Source: CBDUBH01 sp965365345 (GTDB taxonomy: Bacteria; Bacteroidota; Ignavibacteria; Ignavibacteriales; SURF-24). From it: a stretch of DNA of 22,182 nucleotides. The notes beneath the pieces are model-generated. The model was not told the DNA's origin. It did not search any database and worked only from the letters and a program-made list of their open reading frames with translations. The stretch is from positions 1-22,182 of the forward strand of contig CBDUBH010000058.1 in assembly GCA_965365345.1 (NCBI GenBank), read 5' to 3'. How positions within the stretch are numbered: the stretch's first letter is position 1; every line of letters starts with the position of its first letter. Positions 13,902 to 20,751 of the stretch are shown piece after piece. Position numbers and translations under genes: made by a program.

Positions 13902-14282
13902 ATGGCTCAAAAAAGAATTTTTACAAGCTTTGCGATTGAAGATGAAACGACTAAGTTTTTATTTTGTGGGCAAGCTAAAAATGCTAAAGTTCCTTATGAA
14001 TTTGTTGATATGTCAGTTAAAGAACCATGGAGTGAGGACTGGAAGACTAAGTGTAGGAGCAAAATTAAAGGTTGCGATGGAGTTATAGTCCTAATTACAA
14101 AAAATCTTAAAACGGCTAATGGCGCATTATGGGAAATTAAATGTGCAAAAGAAGAAAAAATACCTATACTTGGAGTCTATATGAAAGATTGTAGTCTTTT
14201 TGATTCTCCTAATGAATTATTAGGTATTGATAAAATTAAATGGACATGGGATGGGATAGCTGAATTTGTTGATGGATTATAA
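13902..14282 (+). CDS. ThsB-like soluble TIR protein (DUF1863/MTH538 type)
   Basis: 126 aa from the ATG at 13902, supported by GGAGG just upstream; a TTG start at 13875, overlapping the previous stop, lacks a ribosome site. Features: strand KRIFTSFAIEDE (4-15), VDMSVKEPWSEDWKTKCRSK, GCDGVIVLITKNLK, then ALWEIKCAKEEKIPILGVYM with candidate catalytic Glu78, and the end WTWDGIAEFVDG. This matches the ThsB/DUF1863 TIR group, which in Thoeris makes a cyclic ADP-ribose-type signal from NAD after phage infection. Its start lies 23 bp after the membrane-TIR stop, so the two are co-transcribed. I infer that this protein makes the signal and the membrane TIR is the effector. Confidence 0.75.
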   Translation: MAQKRIFTSFAIEDETTKFLFCGQAKNAKVPYEFVDMSVKEPWSEDWKTKCRSKIKGCDGVIVLITKNLKTANGALWEIKCAKEEKIPILGVYMKDCSLFDSPNELLGIDKIKWTWDGIAEFVDGL

Positions 14283-14435
14283 AACATCAATTTTGAGTTA
14301 GGATTCTAAATTTACATAATAAAAAATATTTAAATTTATAAGTGTTAATATGAATTGAAGTCCGATCAATTCATGAAACAAGCTCATTTTGAAGATTATT
14401 TAAAATTAGATACTAGGAAAATTTTAATATAGATT

Positions 14436-14455
14436 TTTCGAAAGTTAGAGAATTT
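14436..14455. repeat. Second copy of the 20-bp element, upstream of DUF2806 gene
   Basis: TTTCGAAAGTTAG then AGAATTT matches 12938-12957 at 18 of 20 positions and begins 43 bp before the DUF2806 ATG. The palindrome is less complete here (TTTCGAAA core). The same element therefore precedes both the TIR operon and the following gene. Confidence 0.5.
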
Positions 14456-14478
14456 CATAATAATAATTAAAAATAAGT

Positions 14479-15513
14479 ATGAAAATTAAAGATTTAACAG
14501 GTTTAAGTAAACCGCTAACAAAACTCATTGAAGTAATTGCAGATGGAATTGGGACTATTACTAAGCCAATTTTAATAAAAAAAACAGCTGATGCAAAAGC
14601 ATATGGAATAAAAGCTATTGCAGATGCAAAGGCATATGAAATTAGAGTAATCACCCAAGAGATTAAAGAAAGTCAACAAGGTGTAAAACTTATTGATTAT
14701 TCATCAAAAAAAACAGCGATTTCCTCTTTAGACATTCCGCTACTTCAACAAGAAATGACTCTTAATGATAGAGCACTTTTAAGAAATGACTACCAAGAGC
14801 AAAAGAGACAATTTAATATTGAAGAAATAACGCAAAAAGCTGCTGATCAGTTAAAAGATGTAACTGAAGTTTCTGATGAGCCTGTTGATAAGGATTGGAC
14901 AACAAGATTTTTTAATTATGCTCAGGATGTTTCAGATGAAGAGATGCAAAATTTATGGGCTCAAATATTAGCTGGAGAGGTAAAAAAACCAAAATCATTT
15001 TCATTACGAACTCTTGAACTTTTAAAAAATATCACTAAAGAAGAAGCCGAAATTTTTGTTAAATTTGCAAAAATTAGATTGTATGGCTTGAATGCAAATT
15101 TTGTATATAATCCAGATCATGATCAATTTTTAAAAGATAACTTTAATATTTCTTTTGCCGATAAACTCACACTTGTTGAATTAGGATTATCCTATTCTGA
15201 ATCAGAAGTTACTTGGGGTATTCAACAGTCTCCAAATGATAATACAGTATTAATAAAATATGGATCAAAAGTAATTGTATTAACGAAAAAAGCAAATTCC
15301 CCGAAGAAAACTATTGATGTAATTGTATTTACCAAGACAGGATCTGAATTAGCAAATTTAGTAGCACCAGAATTCTCACAAAAATACCTAGAAAAATTAT
15401 GCAGTGCATTGGCTAATTCAGACATAGAGGTTTCATATGGAGACATAAAAACTGATTATGGAAACTCAGTTGATATAATTAATATAATTAAATTCGTTCC
15501 AAAAGCTATTTAA
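14479..15513 (+). CDS. DUF2806 protein
   Basis: 344 aa. The N-terminus GLSKPLTKLIEVIADGIGTI and the central block VSDEEMQNLWAQILAGEVKK, then SFSLRTLELLKNITKEEAEIF, are typical of the DUF2806 family (found in phages and accessory regions; function unknown). Residues 34-58 contain a short tandem repeat, ADAKAY(G/E)I(K/R), which suggests a long amphipathic helix. Residues about 80-130 are charged and coiled. The C-terminal domain is mixed alpha/beta with TKTGSELANLV. It has no obvious signal peptide or enzymatic motif. It follows the TIR pair after 196 bp and carries the same upstream element, so it may be part of the same system or a separate defence gene. Confidence 0.72.
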   Translation: MKIKDLTGLSKPLTKLIEVIADGIGTITKPILIKKTADAKAYGIKAIADAKAYEIRVITQEIKESQQGVKLIDYSSKKTAISSLDIPLLQQEMTLNDRALLRNDYQEQKRQFNIEEITQKAADQLKDVTEVSDEPVDKDWTTRFFNYAQDVSDEEMQNLWAQILAGEVKKPKSFSLRTLELLKNITKEEAEIFVKFAKIRLYGLNANFVYNPDHDQFLKDNFNISFADKLTLVELGLSYSESEVTWGIQQSPNDNTVLIKYGSKVIVLTKKANSPKKTIDVIVFTKTGSELANLVAPEFSQKYLEKLCSALANSDIEVSYGDIKTDYGNSVDIINIIKFVPKAI

Positions 15514-15591
15514 GTTTTATCCTTTTTCTATCGCAGAAGTATGGAACTTTTAAAAAACTTGATTGTTAAATTAAATAAACTTAACTTATAA

Positions 15592-16068
15592 GTGAAGAAA
15601 CCGATAATATTAGAAAAAGTAAGAGTTGGTTCTGGAGCCTTAATTTATTCAATTAAATATTTGGATAATGAGGTAAATGAATTTATTTCTTTTAATGAAA
15701 TTTTTTATAAAGAATTTCAAGAACAGATGGAGTGGATAAATGCTACTATAAAGATTATGGCTGACAGACGTGGTTGCGATGAGGCGTGGTTTAAGGATGA
15801 AGGGGTTGACGGTGAACAGGTATATGCAATAAGAAAAGGTAAATTACGCTTGTACTGTGTAAGAGACGGAAGACTTTCTCTAATTATTGGTGGTGGTGGA
15901 ATTAAAAAAACTAGAACCTATCAAGAAGATCCTTTATTGTATTCTAAAGTAAAAGTATTAAGGCAAATAGAAGAAGAATTCTTCAGAAGATTAGATGAAG
16001 GTGAAATTAAATATTGCGAAAATGAATTAACCGGTAATTTAATATTTGAAGTAGAAATCGAGGAATAA
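15592..16068 (+). CDS. RelE/HigB-type toxin of a toxin-antitoxin-chaperone module
   Basis: 158 aa, GTG start at 15592; TAA directly precedes it, so no longer frame exists. The core KLRLYCVRDGRLSLIIGGGG, then IKKTRTYQEDPLLYSKV resembles the RelE/HigB (Gp49-like) ribosome-dependent mRNase family: a strand with basic residues (R-x-YC), glycine loop, then Lys and a Tyr/Gln pair. The N-terminal part (YSIKYLDNEVNEFI, then RGCDEAWFKDEG) also fits. It is one base from the antitoxin start, toxin first as in higBA. Expected activity is cleavage of translated mRNA when the antitoxin is lost. Catalytic residues cannot be assigned with certainty. Confidence 0.7.
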   Translation: MKKPIILEKVRVGSGALIYSIKYLDNEVNEFISFNEIFYKEFQEQMEWINATIKIMADRRGCDEAWFKDEGVDGEQVYAIRKGKLRLYCVRDGRLSLIIGGGGIKKTRTYQEDPLLYSKVKVLRQIEEEFFRRLDEGEIKYCENELTGNLIFEVEIEE

Positions 16069-16069
16069 A

Positions 16070-16681
16070 ATGAGCAAAACAGTTAAAGATATTTTCAACG
16101 AAATTCCAAAAGAGAAAGAAAAATATATAAAAATCTCTATGGATCTTGCTGCCCAAATAAAAAAGTATTTGGATGATGCTGGCATGTCTCAGAAAGATTT
16201 AGCGGATAAATTAGGTAAAAAAGAATCTGAAATTAGTAAATGGTTAAGTGGCACACATAATTTCACGGTTAGGACACTTGCAAAAATAGAGACAGTATTT
16301 GACAAGGATTTATTCAAAATTCCTTTAGATATGAACAAAAATTTGTTCAAGAATAATGTAAGAACATACGATCTTGAACTCTGGGAAAACTCATTAAAGA
16401 ATATAAATATTGAAAATAATGATGCTGTTTTCATAATAAACAATCCAGTAGTTCCTAATTTTGGCCCAAATAAATTTATGGTTGTATCACACAATAAAGT
16501 CGAAATCATTGATTCAAATAAAGTAAATCTACATAGAATAAATAAACAAGATAAATTGAATAGGGATTTTCAATTAAAATTGTCTGATATGTCTTTGAAT
16601 GCTTTTATAACAGAAAACAGCCAAGAGAGTAAGCAATTTACTCTGGAAGAAACTAATAATTGGTGTAGTACTTTAGCATAA
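16070..16681 (+). CDS. HigA-like XRE antitoxin with C-terminal extension
   Basis: 203 aa. Residues 26-80 are an XRE helix-turn-helix: LAAQIKKYLDDAGMSQKDLA, KLGKKESEISKWLSG, NFTVRTLAKIETVFDKDLF. HigA proteins are usually about 100-130 aa; the extra C-terminal 100 residues are helical and charged and end FTLEETNNWCSTLA. In toxin-antitoxin-chaperone systems such as the Mycobacterium tuberculosis HigBA1-Rv1957 module, the antitoxin carries a C-terminal chaperone-addiction segment that needs a SecB-like chaperone. The SecB-like gene follows after 18 bp, so I assign the extension that role by inference. It should also repress its own operon. Confidence 0.76.
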   Translation: MSKTVKDIFNEIPKEKEKYIKISMDLAAQIKKYLDDAGMSQKDLADKLGKKESEISKWLSGTHNFTVRTLAKIETVFDKDLFKIPLDMNKNLFKNNVRTYDLELWENSLKNINIENNDAVFIINNPVVPNFGPNKFMVVSHNKVEIIDSNKVNLHRINKQDKLNRDFQLKLSDMSLNAFITENSQESKQFTLEETNNWCSTLA

Positions 16682-16699
16682 AATTAAATTTTATAGATA

Positions 16700-17167
16700 A
16701 TGAATATGAGTAAAGAAGAAAATATTGTCGCCATTACTTTTGGAATAGATAAAATTGAAGTAAAAGATCTTTCAATTAAATCTCCAGAAGAATTATACCT
16801 TGCAAAAGAAAAAGATAAATATGGTTTTAATATTAATCTAGGAATGGAAATTGATTCAAAGGCTAAGAAAATCGGAATAGATATAACTGATAGTTTTTCT
16901 CTAAAATTTAATGAGAGAAATATTCCTTTAGGTAATTTATCAACCCGTATGCTTTTTCATGTTGAAAATTTGGAAGACTTTATCCAGAATGATAGATTGA
17001 AATTACCTAAAGTTTTCATTTATAATGTAATTTCCATATCTCTTTCTACACATAGAGGAATTTTGTTTAGCAAAACCTCTGGAACATCAATGGATGATAT
17101 GATATTTCCTATTATTGATCCAAGCAAGTTTAATCTTGATCCTGTTCTGATAGATAATAAAACATAA
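16700..17167 (+). CDS. SecB-like chaperone of the toxin-antitoxin-chaperone module
   Basis: 155 aa. The pattern resembles SecB: beta strands IVAITFGIDKIEVKDLSI, GFNINLGMEID and GIDITDSFSLKF, then MLFHVENLEDF, a helix segment LKLPKVFIYNVISISLSTHR, and GILFSKTSGTS leading to FPIIDPSKFN, matching the SecB end (.. a strand, then P..L.P..F). SecB proteins are usually 140-170 aa, so the length fits. It lies directly after HigB and HigA, in the order of known toxin-antitoxin-chaperone modules. Its proposed job is to fold and protect the antitoxin. If a phage infection titrates or blocks the chaperone, the toxin would be released. It is not a housekeeping SecB given the context. Start may be Met3. 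Confidence 0.66.
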   Translation: MNMSKEENIVAITFGIDKIEVKDLSIKSPEELYLAKEKDKYGFNINLGMEIDSKAKKIGIDITDSFSLKFNERNIPLGNLSTRMLFHVENLEDFIQNDRLKLPKVFIYNVISISLSTHRGILFSKTSGTSMDDMIFPIIDPSKFNLDPVLIDNKT

Positions 17168-17174
17168 TTGCTTT

Positions 17175-18221
17175 ATGGCAAGCATATATCCTCGCGGCAA
17201 ATATTGGTGGATTGAGTACACTGTAAACGGTGAGCGAATTCAGAAGTCTCTAAAACCTCTTTTGGCTAAAGATCCTGTTGGAAAGAAAAAAGCAAAAGAA
17301 TTCCAAAGGCAAATTGAACTTGGATTGCTTCAAGAGGATGAATTCCCTTTCGTGAAAAAGCAGATCAGTTTAATGTTTTCAGATGCAAAACAAAAGTTTC
17401 TGGAAAACAAAAAAGGGATAAAACCTAAAACAAAAGAAATTTATGAATTAGCTTTTGATCAGTTCAGCAGAATCATTGGAGATAAAAAAGTTAAAAGCAT
17501 AACTGCAGCTGACATCAATAAATTTATTGATCAGCTCCGTGAAGAAAAGAAATCAGAAAACACAATCGAATTATATACCCGTCAGATTAGACAACTTTTT
17601 GTATACCTGGCTGAAGAAGGTTTAGTAAAAAATAATCCTGTTCATAAAAACAAAAAATTAGGATTAAAAAGTAAACCGAATGAAGCAATCGAAATTCCTC
17701 CGGATGACTTCAAAAGAATATTAGATTTTCTTAAGAAAAATAATATCTGGCAATATAGAGCTGTTATGTTCATGAGATTGACTGCTGTTCATCCCATTGA
17801 AGTTTGTACAGTAAAATGGGAAAATATATACTGGAAGCAGAAATATATTTTATTCGATTATGTAAAATCAGATGAACCTCATAAGTTCCCTCTTTATGAG
17901 CAGCTTTATGATTTCCTTTCTGAGTTTAAGGAAGCTCGTGGAAAGATCTTTCCATACAAAGATCACTACTCAATGAGATTCTGGAGACGCGCCATTGCAG
18001 CAATAAACAAAGAAGCAAAAGAAGAATCACAAAAGATCCCTAACTATCATTTAACTGATATCAGAAATACTACAATAACCGACATAATAGAAATGGGTGC
18101 TTCATTTGATGAGATTCATTCATTCACCGGGCATAACGATCCTAAAGTGACCTGGAAGCATTACAAGTCATCCAGGATCAAAAAACAAGCTGATTCCCTA
18201 TCTGATAAAATTCAATTTTAG
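17175..18221 (+). CDS. Tyrosine recombinase integrase with altered catalytic residues
   Basis: 348 aa. Residues 1-50 are an N-terminal arm-binding region (SIYPRGKYWWIEYTVNGERI), 65-160 a core-binding SAM-like domain (AKQKFLENKKGIKPKTKEIY), and 175-345 the catalytic domain. Seen: AVMFMRLTAVHPIEVCTVKW, where the conserved Arg-I (TGLRxSE) is His206; a hairpin Lys in FDYVKSDEPHKFPL; YHLTDIRNTTITDIIE with Arg-II at 297 but Thr in place of the usual His three residues before; FTGHNDPKVTWKHY with His320 and nucleophile Tyr330. The gene lies at the right end of the element, about 100 bp from the tRNA-Val fragment, as expected for the integrase of an element in that tRNA. Fold is clear; activity is uncertain because of the changes. 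His206 differs from Arg by one base (CAT from CGT). Confidence 0.88.
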   Translation: MASIYPRGKYWWIEYTVNGERIQKSLKPLLAKDPVGKKKAKEFQRQIELGLLQEDEFPFVKKQISLMFSDAKQKFLENKKGIKPKTKEIYELAFDQFSRIIGDKKVKSITAADINKFIDQLREEKKSENTIELYTRQIRQLFVYLAEEGLVKNNPVHKNKKLGLKSKPNEAIEIPPDDFKRILDFLKKNNIWQYRAVMFMRLTAVHPIEVCTVKWENIYWKQKYILFDYVKSDEPHKFPLYEQLYDFLSEFKEARGKIFPYKDHYSMRFWRRAIAAINKEAKEESQKIPNYHLTDIRNTTITDIIEMGASFDEIHSFTGHNDPKVTWKHYKSSRIKKQADSLSDKIQF

Positions 18222-18322
18222 TGTAGTGAAATTGTAGTAAACTGATTTTAAAAAGTGTGATTTTAGGTGAGATAAAATTTAGAAAATGAAGCATAAACAA
18301 CGTTTTGTCGTTTAAAATAGTC
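18222..18322 (+). other. Non-coding strip between integrase and att core
   Basis: About 100 bp with no gene. Two direct TGTAGT(G/A)AA copies (18222-18230 and 18233-18241), 11 bp apart, are possible arm-type integrase sites on the phage side of the att core; this is inference from position only. Confidence 0.3.
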
Positions 18323-18364
18323 CTTACAAGCAGGGGGTCATTGGTTCGAATCCATTAGCTCCCA
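18323..18364 (+). tRNA. tRNA-Val(TAC) 3' fragment, att site (right junction)
   Basis: Only the 3' half of a tRNA is present: anticodon loop CTTACAA (18323-18329, anticodon TAC), stem half GCAGG, variable GGGTC, T arm ATTGG-TTCGAAT-CCATT, acceptor AGCTCCC and discriminator A (18364). The 5' half, D arm and acceptor partner GGGAGCT are missing; the upstream bases do not pair. This is the displaced copy left when an element enters a tRNA 3' end; the restored gene should lie at the left junction outside the window. The att core is within or near 18323-18370. One T-T mismatch lies in the T stem. Confidence 0.75.
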
Positions 18365-18365
18365 C

Positions 18366-18401
18366 AAAAACCCTCAATTCAAACGATTTTGAGGGTTTTT
18401 C
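18366..18401 (+). terminator. Rho-independent terminator after the tRNA fragment
   Basis: AAACCCTCAA (18368-18377) and TTGAGGGTTT (18389-18398) form a 10-bp stem with an 11-nt loop, followed by TTCATTTTT. It ends the tRNA-Val transcript in the uninserted chromosome, so it belongs to the host side of the junction. Confidence 0.75.
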
Positions 18402-18719
18402 ATTTTTATACATAGCTCTCCAATAGCAAAATCAGCGACTTTTTGGTAAAAAATCGTCAATTTGTACTTCAGTTTTACTTCAGTTTTTTTCAATAGTTAT
18501 GGTAAATGTCAGAGTGTTTATTTTTCCAAGGAAGGATATTCGGGGCGGCGAACCTTTTTGGATTATGAATAAATTGATAATTTAGATATCCGAGTTAATA
18601 AATCCCAACGTCAAATTGGTATTATTCCCTGACTTACTTTATGGTTTTAGAAATAATAATAATTTAATTATTAAAATGATCAAAATTGAAATAAATCTTT
18701 TCTGGTAATTTAATTTTGT
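18402..18719. other. Non-coding host-side strip with a possible methyltransferase relic
   Basis: No gene is supported here. It contains a short direct repeat of ACTTCAGTTTT near 18467-18486, a GC-rich patch near 18541-18555, and at 18560-18575 the 16-mer GGATTATGAATAAATT, identical to the start region of the methyltransferase-nuclease gene (9961-9976). Reading on from the ATG at 18565 hits a stop after six codons. Possible remnant of an earlier related element. Confidence 0.4.
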
Positions 18720-19085
18720 ATGAAAAAACAATTCAAAAATTACCCGAATTATGGAATTAAAATTTTATCATATATCACATTTATTACTCTTGGAAAGCCG
18801 GATGGATTACTTAGTGTTGCCTGGCCTTCAATTAGAGAAAGTTTTAATATTTCGCTTAACGCAGTAGGATTGTTAATTACTGCTTCGTTATCGGGATATT
18901 TAATTTCAAGTTTTCTAAGCGGAATGTTTATAACACGTTTTGGAGTTGGAAATATTCTTGCCGCTAGTTGTGCTTTAACAGGTATTGGACTGATTGCTCA
19001 TACATTATACATTATTCCTGTAATTTTAATTTTGCTCTTTACCAATCTGATTTTTCTTTATTCATTCACAATTATAAAAAGTTGA
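18720..19085 (+). pseudogene. Truncated MFS transporter (N-terminal quarter)
   Basis: 121 aa. The sequence starts like a normal MFS permease: helix 1 with the GKPDGLLSVAWPSIRESF segment, helix 2 with LLITASLSGYLISSFLSGMF, then FGVGNILAASCALTGIGLIA. MFS proteins have about 12 helices and 400 residues; this one ends after about three, with a strange hydrophobic tail (LLFTNLIFLYSF). Downstream DNA is AT-rich without frames resembling the rest, so the 3' part is deleted, not frameshifted. It lies beside a tRNA integration site, a common place for such deletions. It may still be transcribed. Confidence 0.65.
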
Positions 19086-19216
19086 AATTATTATTTAGAT
19101 TTTTTTAAATAATTTCATTCTTTATACATCTGCAAAATCCATTCATAAAATTTTTAAATAATTTTTCAAAAAATATAAAATATTTAATTTTTTTTAAAAA
19201 GTTTGTACGATTGACC

Positions 19217-19246
19217 TTGACTAATAGAACTTCAACTTTGTATAAT
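19217..19246 (+). promoter_or_regulatory. Promoter for the small membrane protein
   Basis: TTGACT (19217-19222), an 18-bp spacer, then a perfect TATAAT (19241-19246). It ends 46 bp before the ATG at 19293. Spacing and boxes are sigma-70 consensus. Confidence 0.65.
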
Positions 19247-19292
19247 AAATATAGGGCTTCGATTTAACATACCTAAGAAAAGAGGTGATATC

Positions 19293-19487
19293 ATGCTTAC
19301 GACTATATTATTTATTACCCTCAGTGCACTTTTATTATATTGGGGATTCAGATTTTTTTCTAAAGCTTGGGAATTAATATCGTTTTTCATCAAAAACTTT
19401 GATGTGGAAGAATATGATTATGAAGATAAAACAGAAGATCTACCACAATTCAAATCTGAAGATCATAACATTCCAATATTGCACTAA
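19293..19487 (+). CDS. Small single-pass membrane protein
   Basis: 64 aa, not recognised. One membrane helix at about 3-22 (TTILFITLSALLLYWGFRFF), then a short amphipathic helix and an acidic tail (NFDVEEYDYEDKTEDLPQFK). It has its own promoter (19217-19246), a strong AGAGGTGAT ribosome site, and a terminator at 19507-19548, so it is a monocistronic real gene, probably chromosomal. Confidence 0.7.
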   Translation: MLTTILFITLSALLLYWGFRFFSKAWELISFFIKNFDVEEYDYEDKTEDLPQFKSEDHNIPILH

Positions 19488-19506
19488 TTAATTTTCTTTA
19501 AAAAGC

Positions 19507-19548
19507 CGGGTAAAGAATTTTTAACAAAGTTTTTTACCCGTTTTTTTT
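19507..19548 (+). terminator. Rho-independent terminator
   Basis: CGGGTAAA (19507-19514) pairs with TTTACCCG (19533-19540); eight T residues (19541-19548) follow. It ends the small membrane protein gene. Confidence 0.8.
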
Positions 19549-19785
19549 CTTAAAGCAATTTGAGATAAACTAATTCCGACTTCAATAAAGATTCCAAAAT
19601 TTATAAAATGATTTTTTCAAAAGTCAGATTATTTTTTTTAATAGATTAGAAAAAGGTTTTAGCCGGAAAGAATTACATTTATATTAAAGTTACTTTCGGT
19701 CTTAATGAAAATGAATTGAAAAATGTTTTTCAATTTTATTTTTGAAAAGATTTTGATTTACACGATTTAAAAATACTATAAAATT

Positions 19786-19995
19786 TTAATTAACATTAAA
19801 ACTTATAATTTCTTTACATCGTGCCATTTCGGAAAGATAATATTTTTCCCAGTTCTCAAGCTTTTCCAGTGAAAATTTTTTCCGCTCTTCTGATAAATCA
19901 TTTTTTTCTTTTATCTCACGAGCAGCTTTGCGTACTTCGAGAATCCTATTTAAACAATATTCGTAATAAAATTCAATATCAGGAGTGTTTTCCAT
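19786..19995 (-). CDS. Small hypothetical protein
   Basis: 69 aa, acidic-basic and helical (for example CLNRILEVRKAAREIKEKND, then LEKLENWEKYYLSEMARCKE). A GGGG-containing site lies 7-8 nt before the ATG. No family recognised. It lies 103 bp downstream of the DUF488 gene on the same strand and may share its transcript. The longer frame on the opposite strand (19821-20081) is composed of low-complexity hydrophobic residues and is left out. Confidence 0.55.
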   Translation of the reverse strand: MENTPDIEFYYEYCLNRILEVRKAAREIKEKNDLSEERKKFSLEKLENWEKYYLSEMARCKEIISFNVN

Positions 19996-20098
19996 TAATT
20001 GCCCCGGATTTTAGTTACAATGATAATTCGGAATTTCCAGATAATCAAGTTTTTATTTTGAAATTTTATATTTTTAATTGACAAATATGAATTTTTAA

Positions 20099-20539
20099 TT
20101 AAACCAGATGAGTAATTTCAATTTCACTGTTTGCTTTTTGTAAATATTCCGCAAGTAGTTTTCTGTGGCAATTTTCCGGTTTATGTTCGCTGCATAAAAA
20201 ACAAATTCCGTTTAATTTTTCAAAATCAATTTTGGCCAGAATATTTCGCTTCGCTATCAATTCCAAAAATTCTTTTTCATACTCTTCCCAATTGATTTTG
20301 TTTTCTCTAATGTTTGTAAGCAGTTCTTTTGATGGCGCAAATTTCAGATTATGTTCATAATCAACATTCAAAATTTCTTTAAAAAAAAATTTGAGATCAC
20401 TTCCCTTTGCAAATCCGGCAAGCTGCGATGAATTGTTCAACCGAATGTCAATCATTTTTTTTACTTCAGCATTTTTAAGTAAATCAAAAAACTTCTCTGC
20501 TGATTTTTCAGTAAATCCGATCGTATAAATTTTTATCAT
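20099..20539 (-). CDS. DUF488 family protein
   Basis: 146 aa. The N-terminus IKIYTIGFTEKSAEKFFDLL, then KKMIDIRLNNSSQLAGFAKG, and the C-terminal motif CFLCSEHKPENCHRKLLAEY are the typical DUF488 pattern (IYTIG..., DvR..., LLCaE....CHR). Function of the family is not settled; the Cys and His residues suggest metal or nucleotide chemistry. The gene is probably chromosomal and transcribed away from the GH97 gene; the gap between them (20540-20751) contains AT-rich DNA with the promoters of both. Confidence 0.8.
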   Translation of the reverse strand: MIKIYTIGFTEKSAEKFFDLLKNAEVKKMIDIRLNNSSQLAGFAKGSDLKFFFKEILNVDYEHNLKFAPSKELLTNIRENKINWEEYEKEFLELIAKRNILAKIDFEKLNGICFLCSEHKPENCHRKLLAEYLQKANSEIEITHLV

Positions 20540-20751
20540 ATTCTTCTATTGATATTTTGAAATTAAAATATAAATATTTTCCGTTAAACTTTTTAATTTC
20601 TTTTTAAAATCAAAATTTTCATTTAAATGATCTTTTATTTTTTAAAGAATTTCTATTGACAATTTTTTACAATTAAAAACAAAGAAGTTATTTATATTTT
20701 GATATATTCTGAAAATTAAAAAATAAATAAGAAATATTTTTGGATGACTTT

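Noticed and set aside
14373..14432. 19-aa plus-strand frame between TIR and DUF2806 genes
   Set aside because: Too short, no ribosome site, no recognisable sequence.
15541..15591. Promoter or operator for the toxin-antitoxin-chaperone module (TTGTTA ... TATAAG; GTTAA/TTAAC)
   Set aside because: The -10-like box overlaps the GTG start and the inverted repeat is only 5 bp, so neither can be supported.
18265..18364. A complete tRNA gene
   Set aside because: The 5' half, D arm and acceptor partner are absent; only the 3' half matches.
19821..20081. 86-aa plus-strand frame
   Set aside because: Antisense to the 69-aa charged protein; hydrophobic, low-complexity and without a ribosome site.
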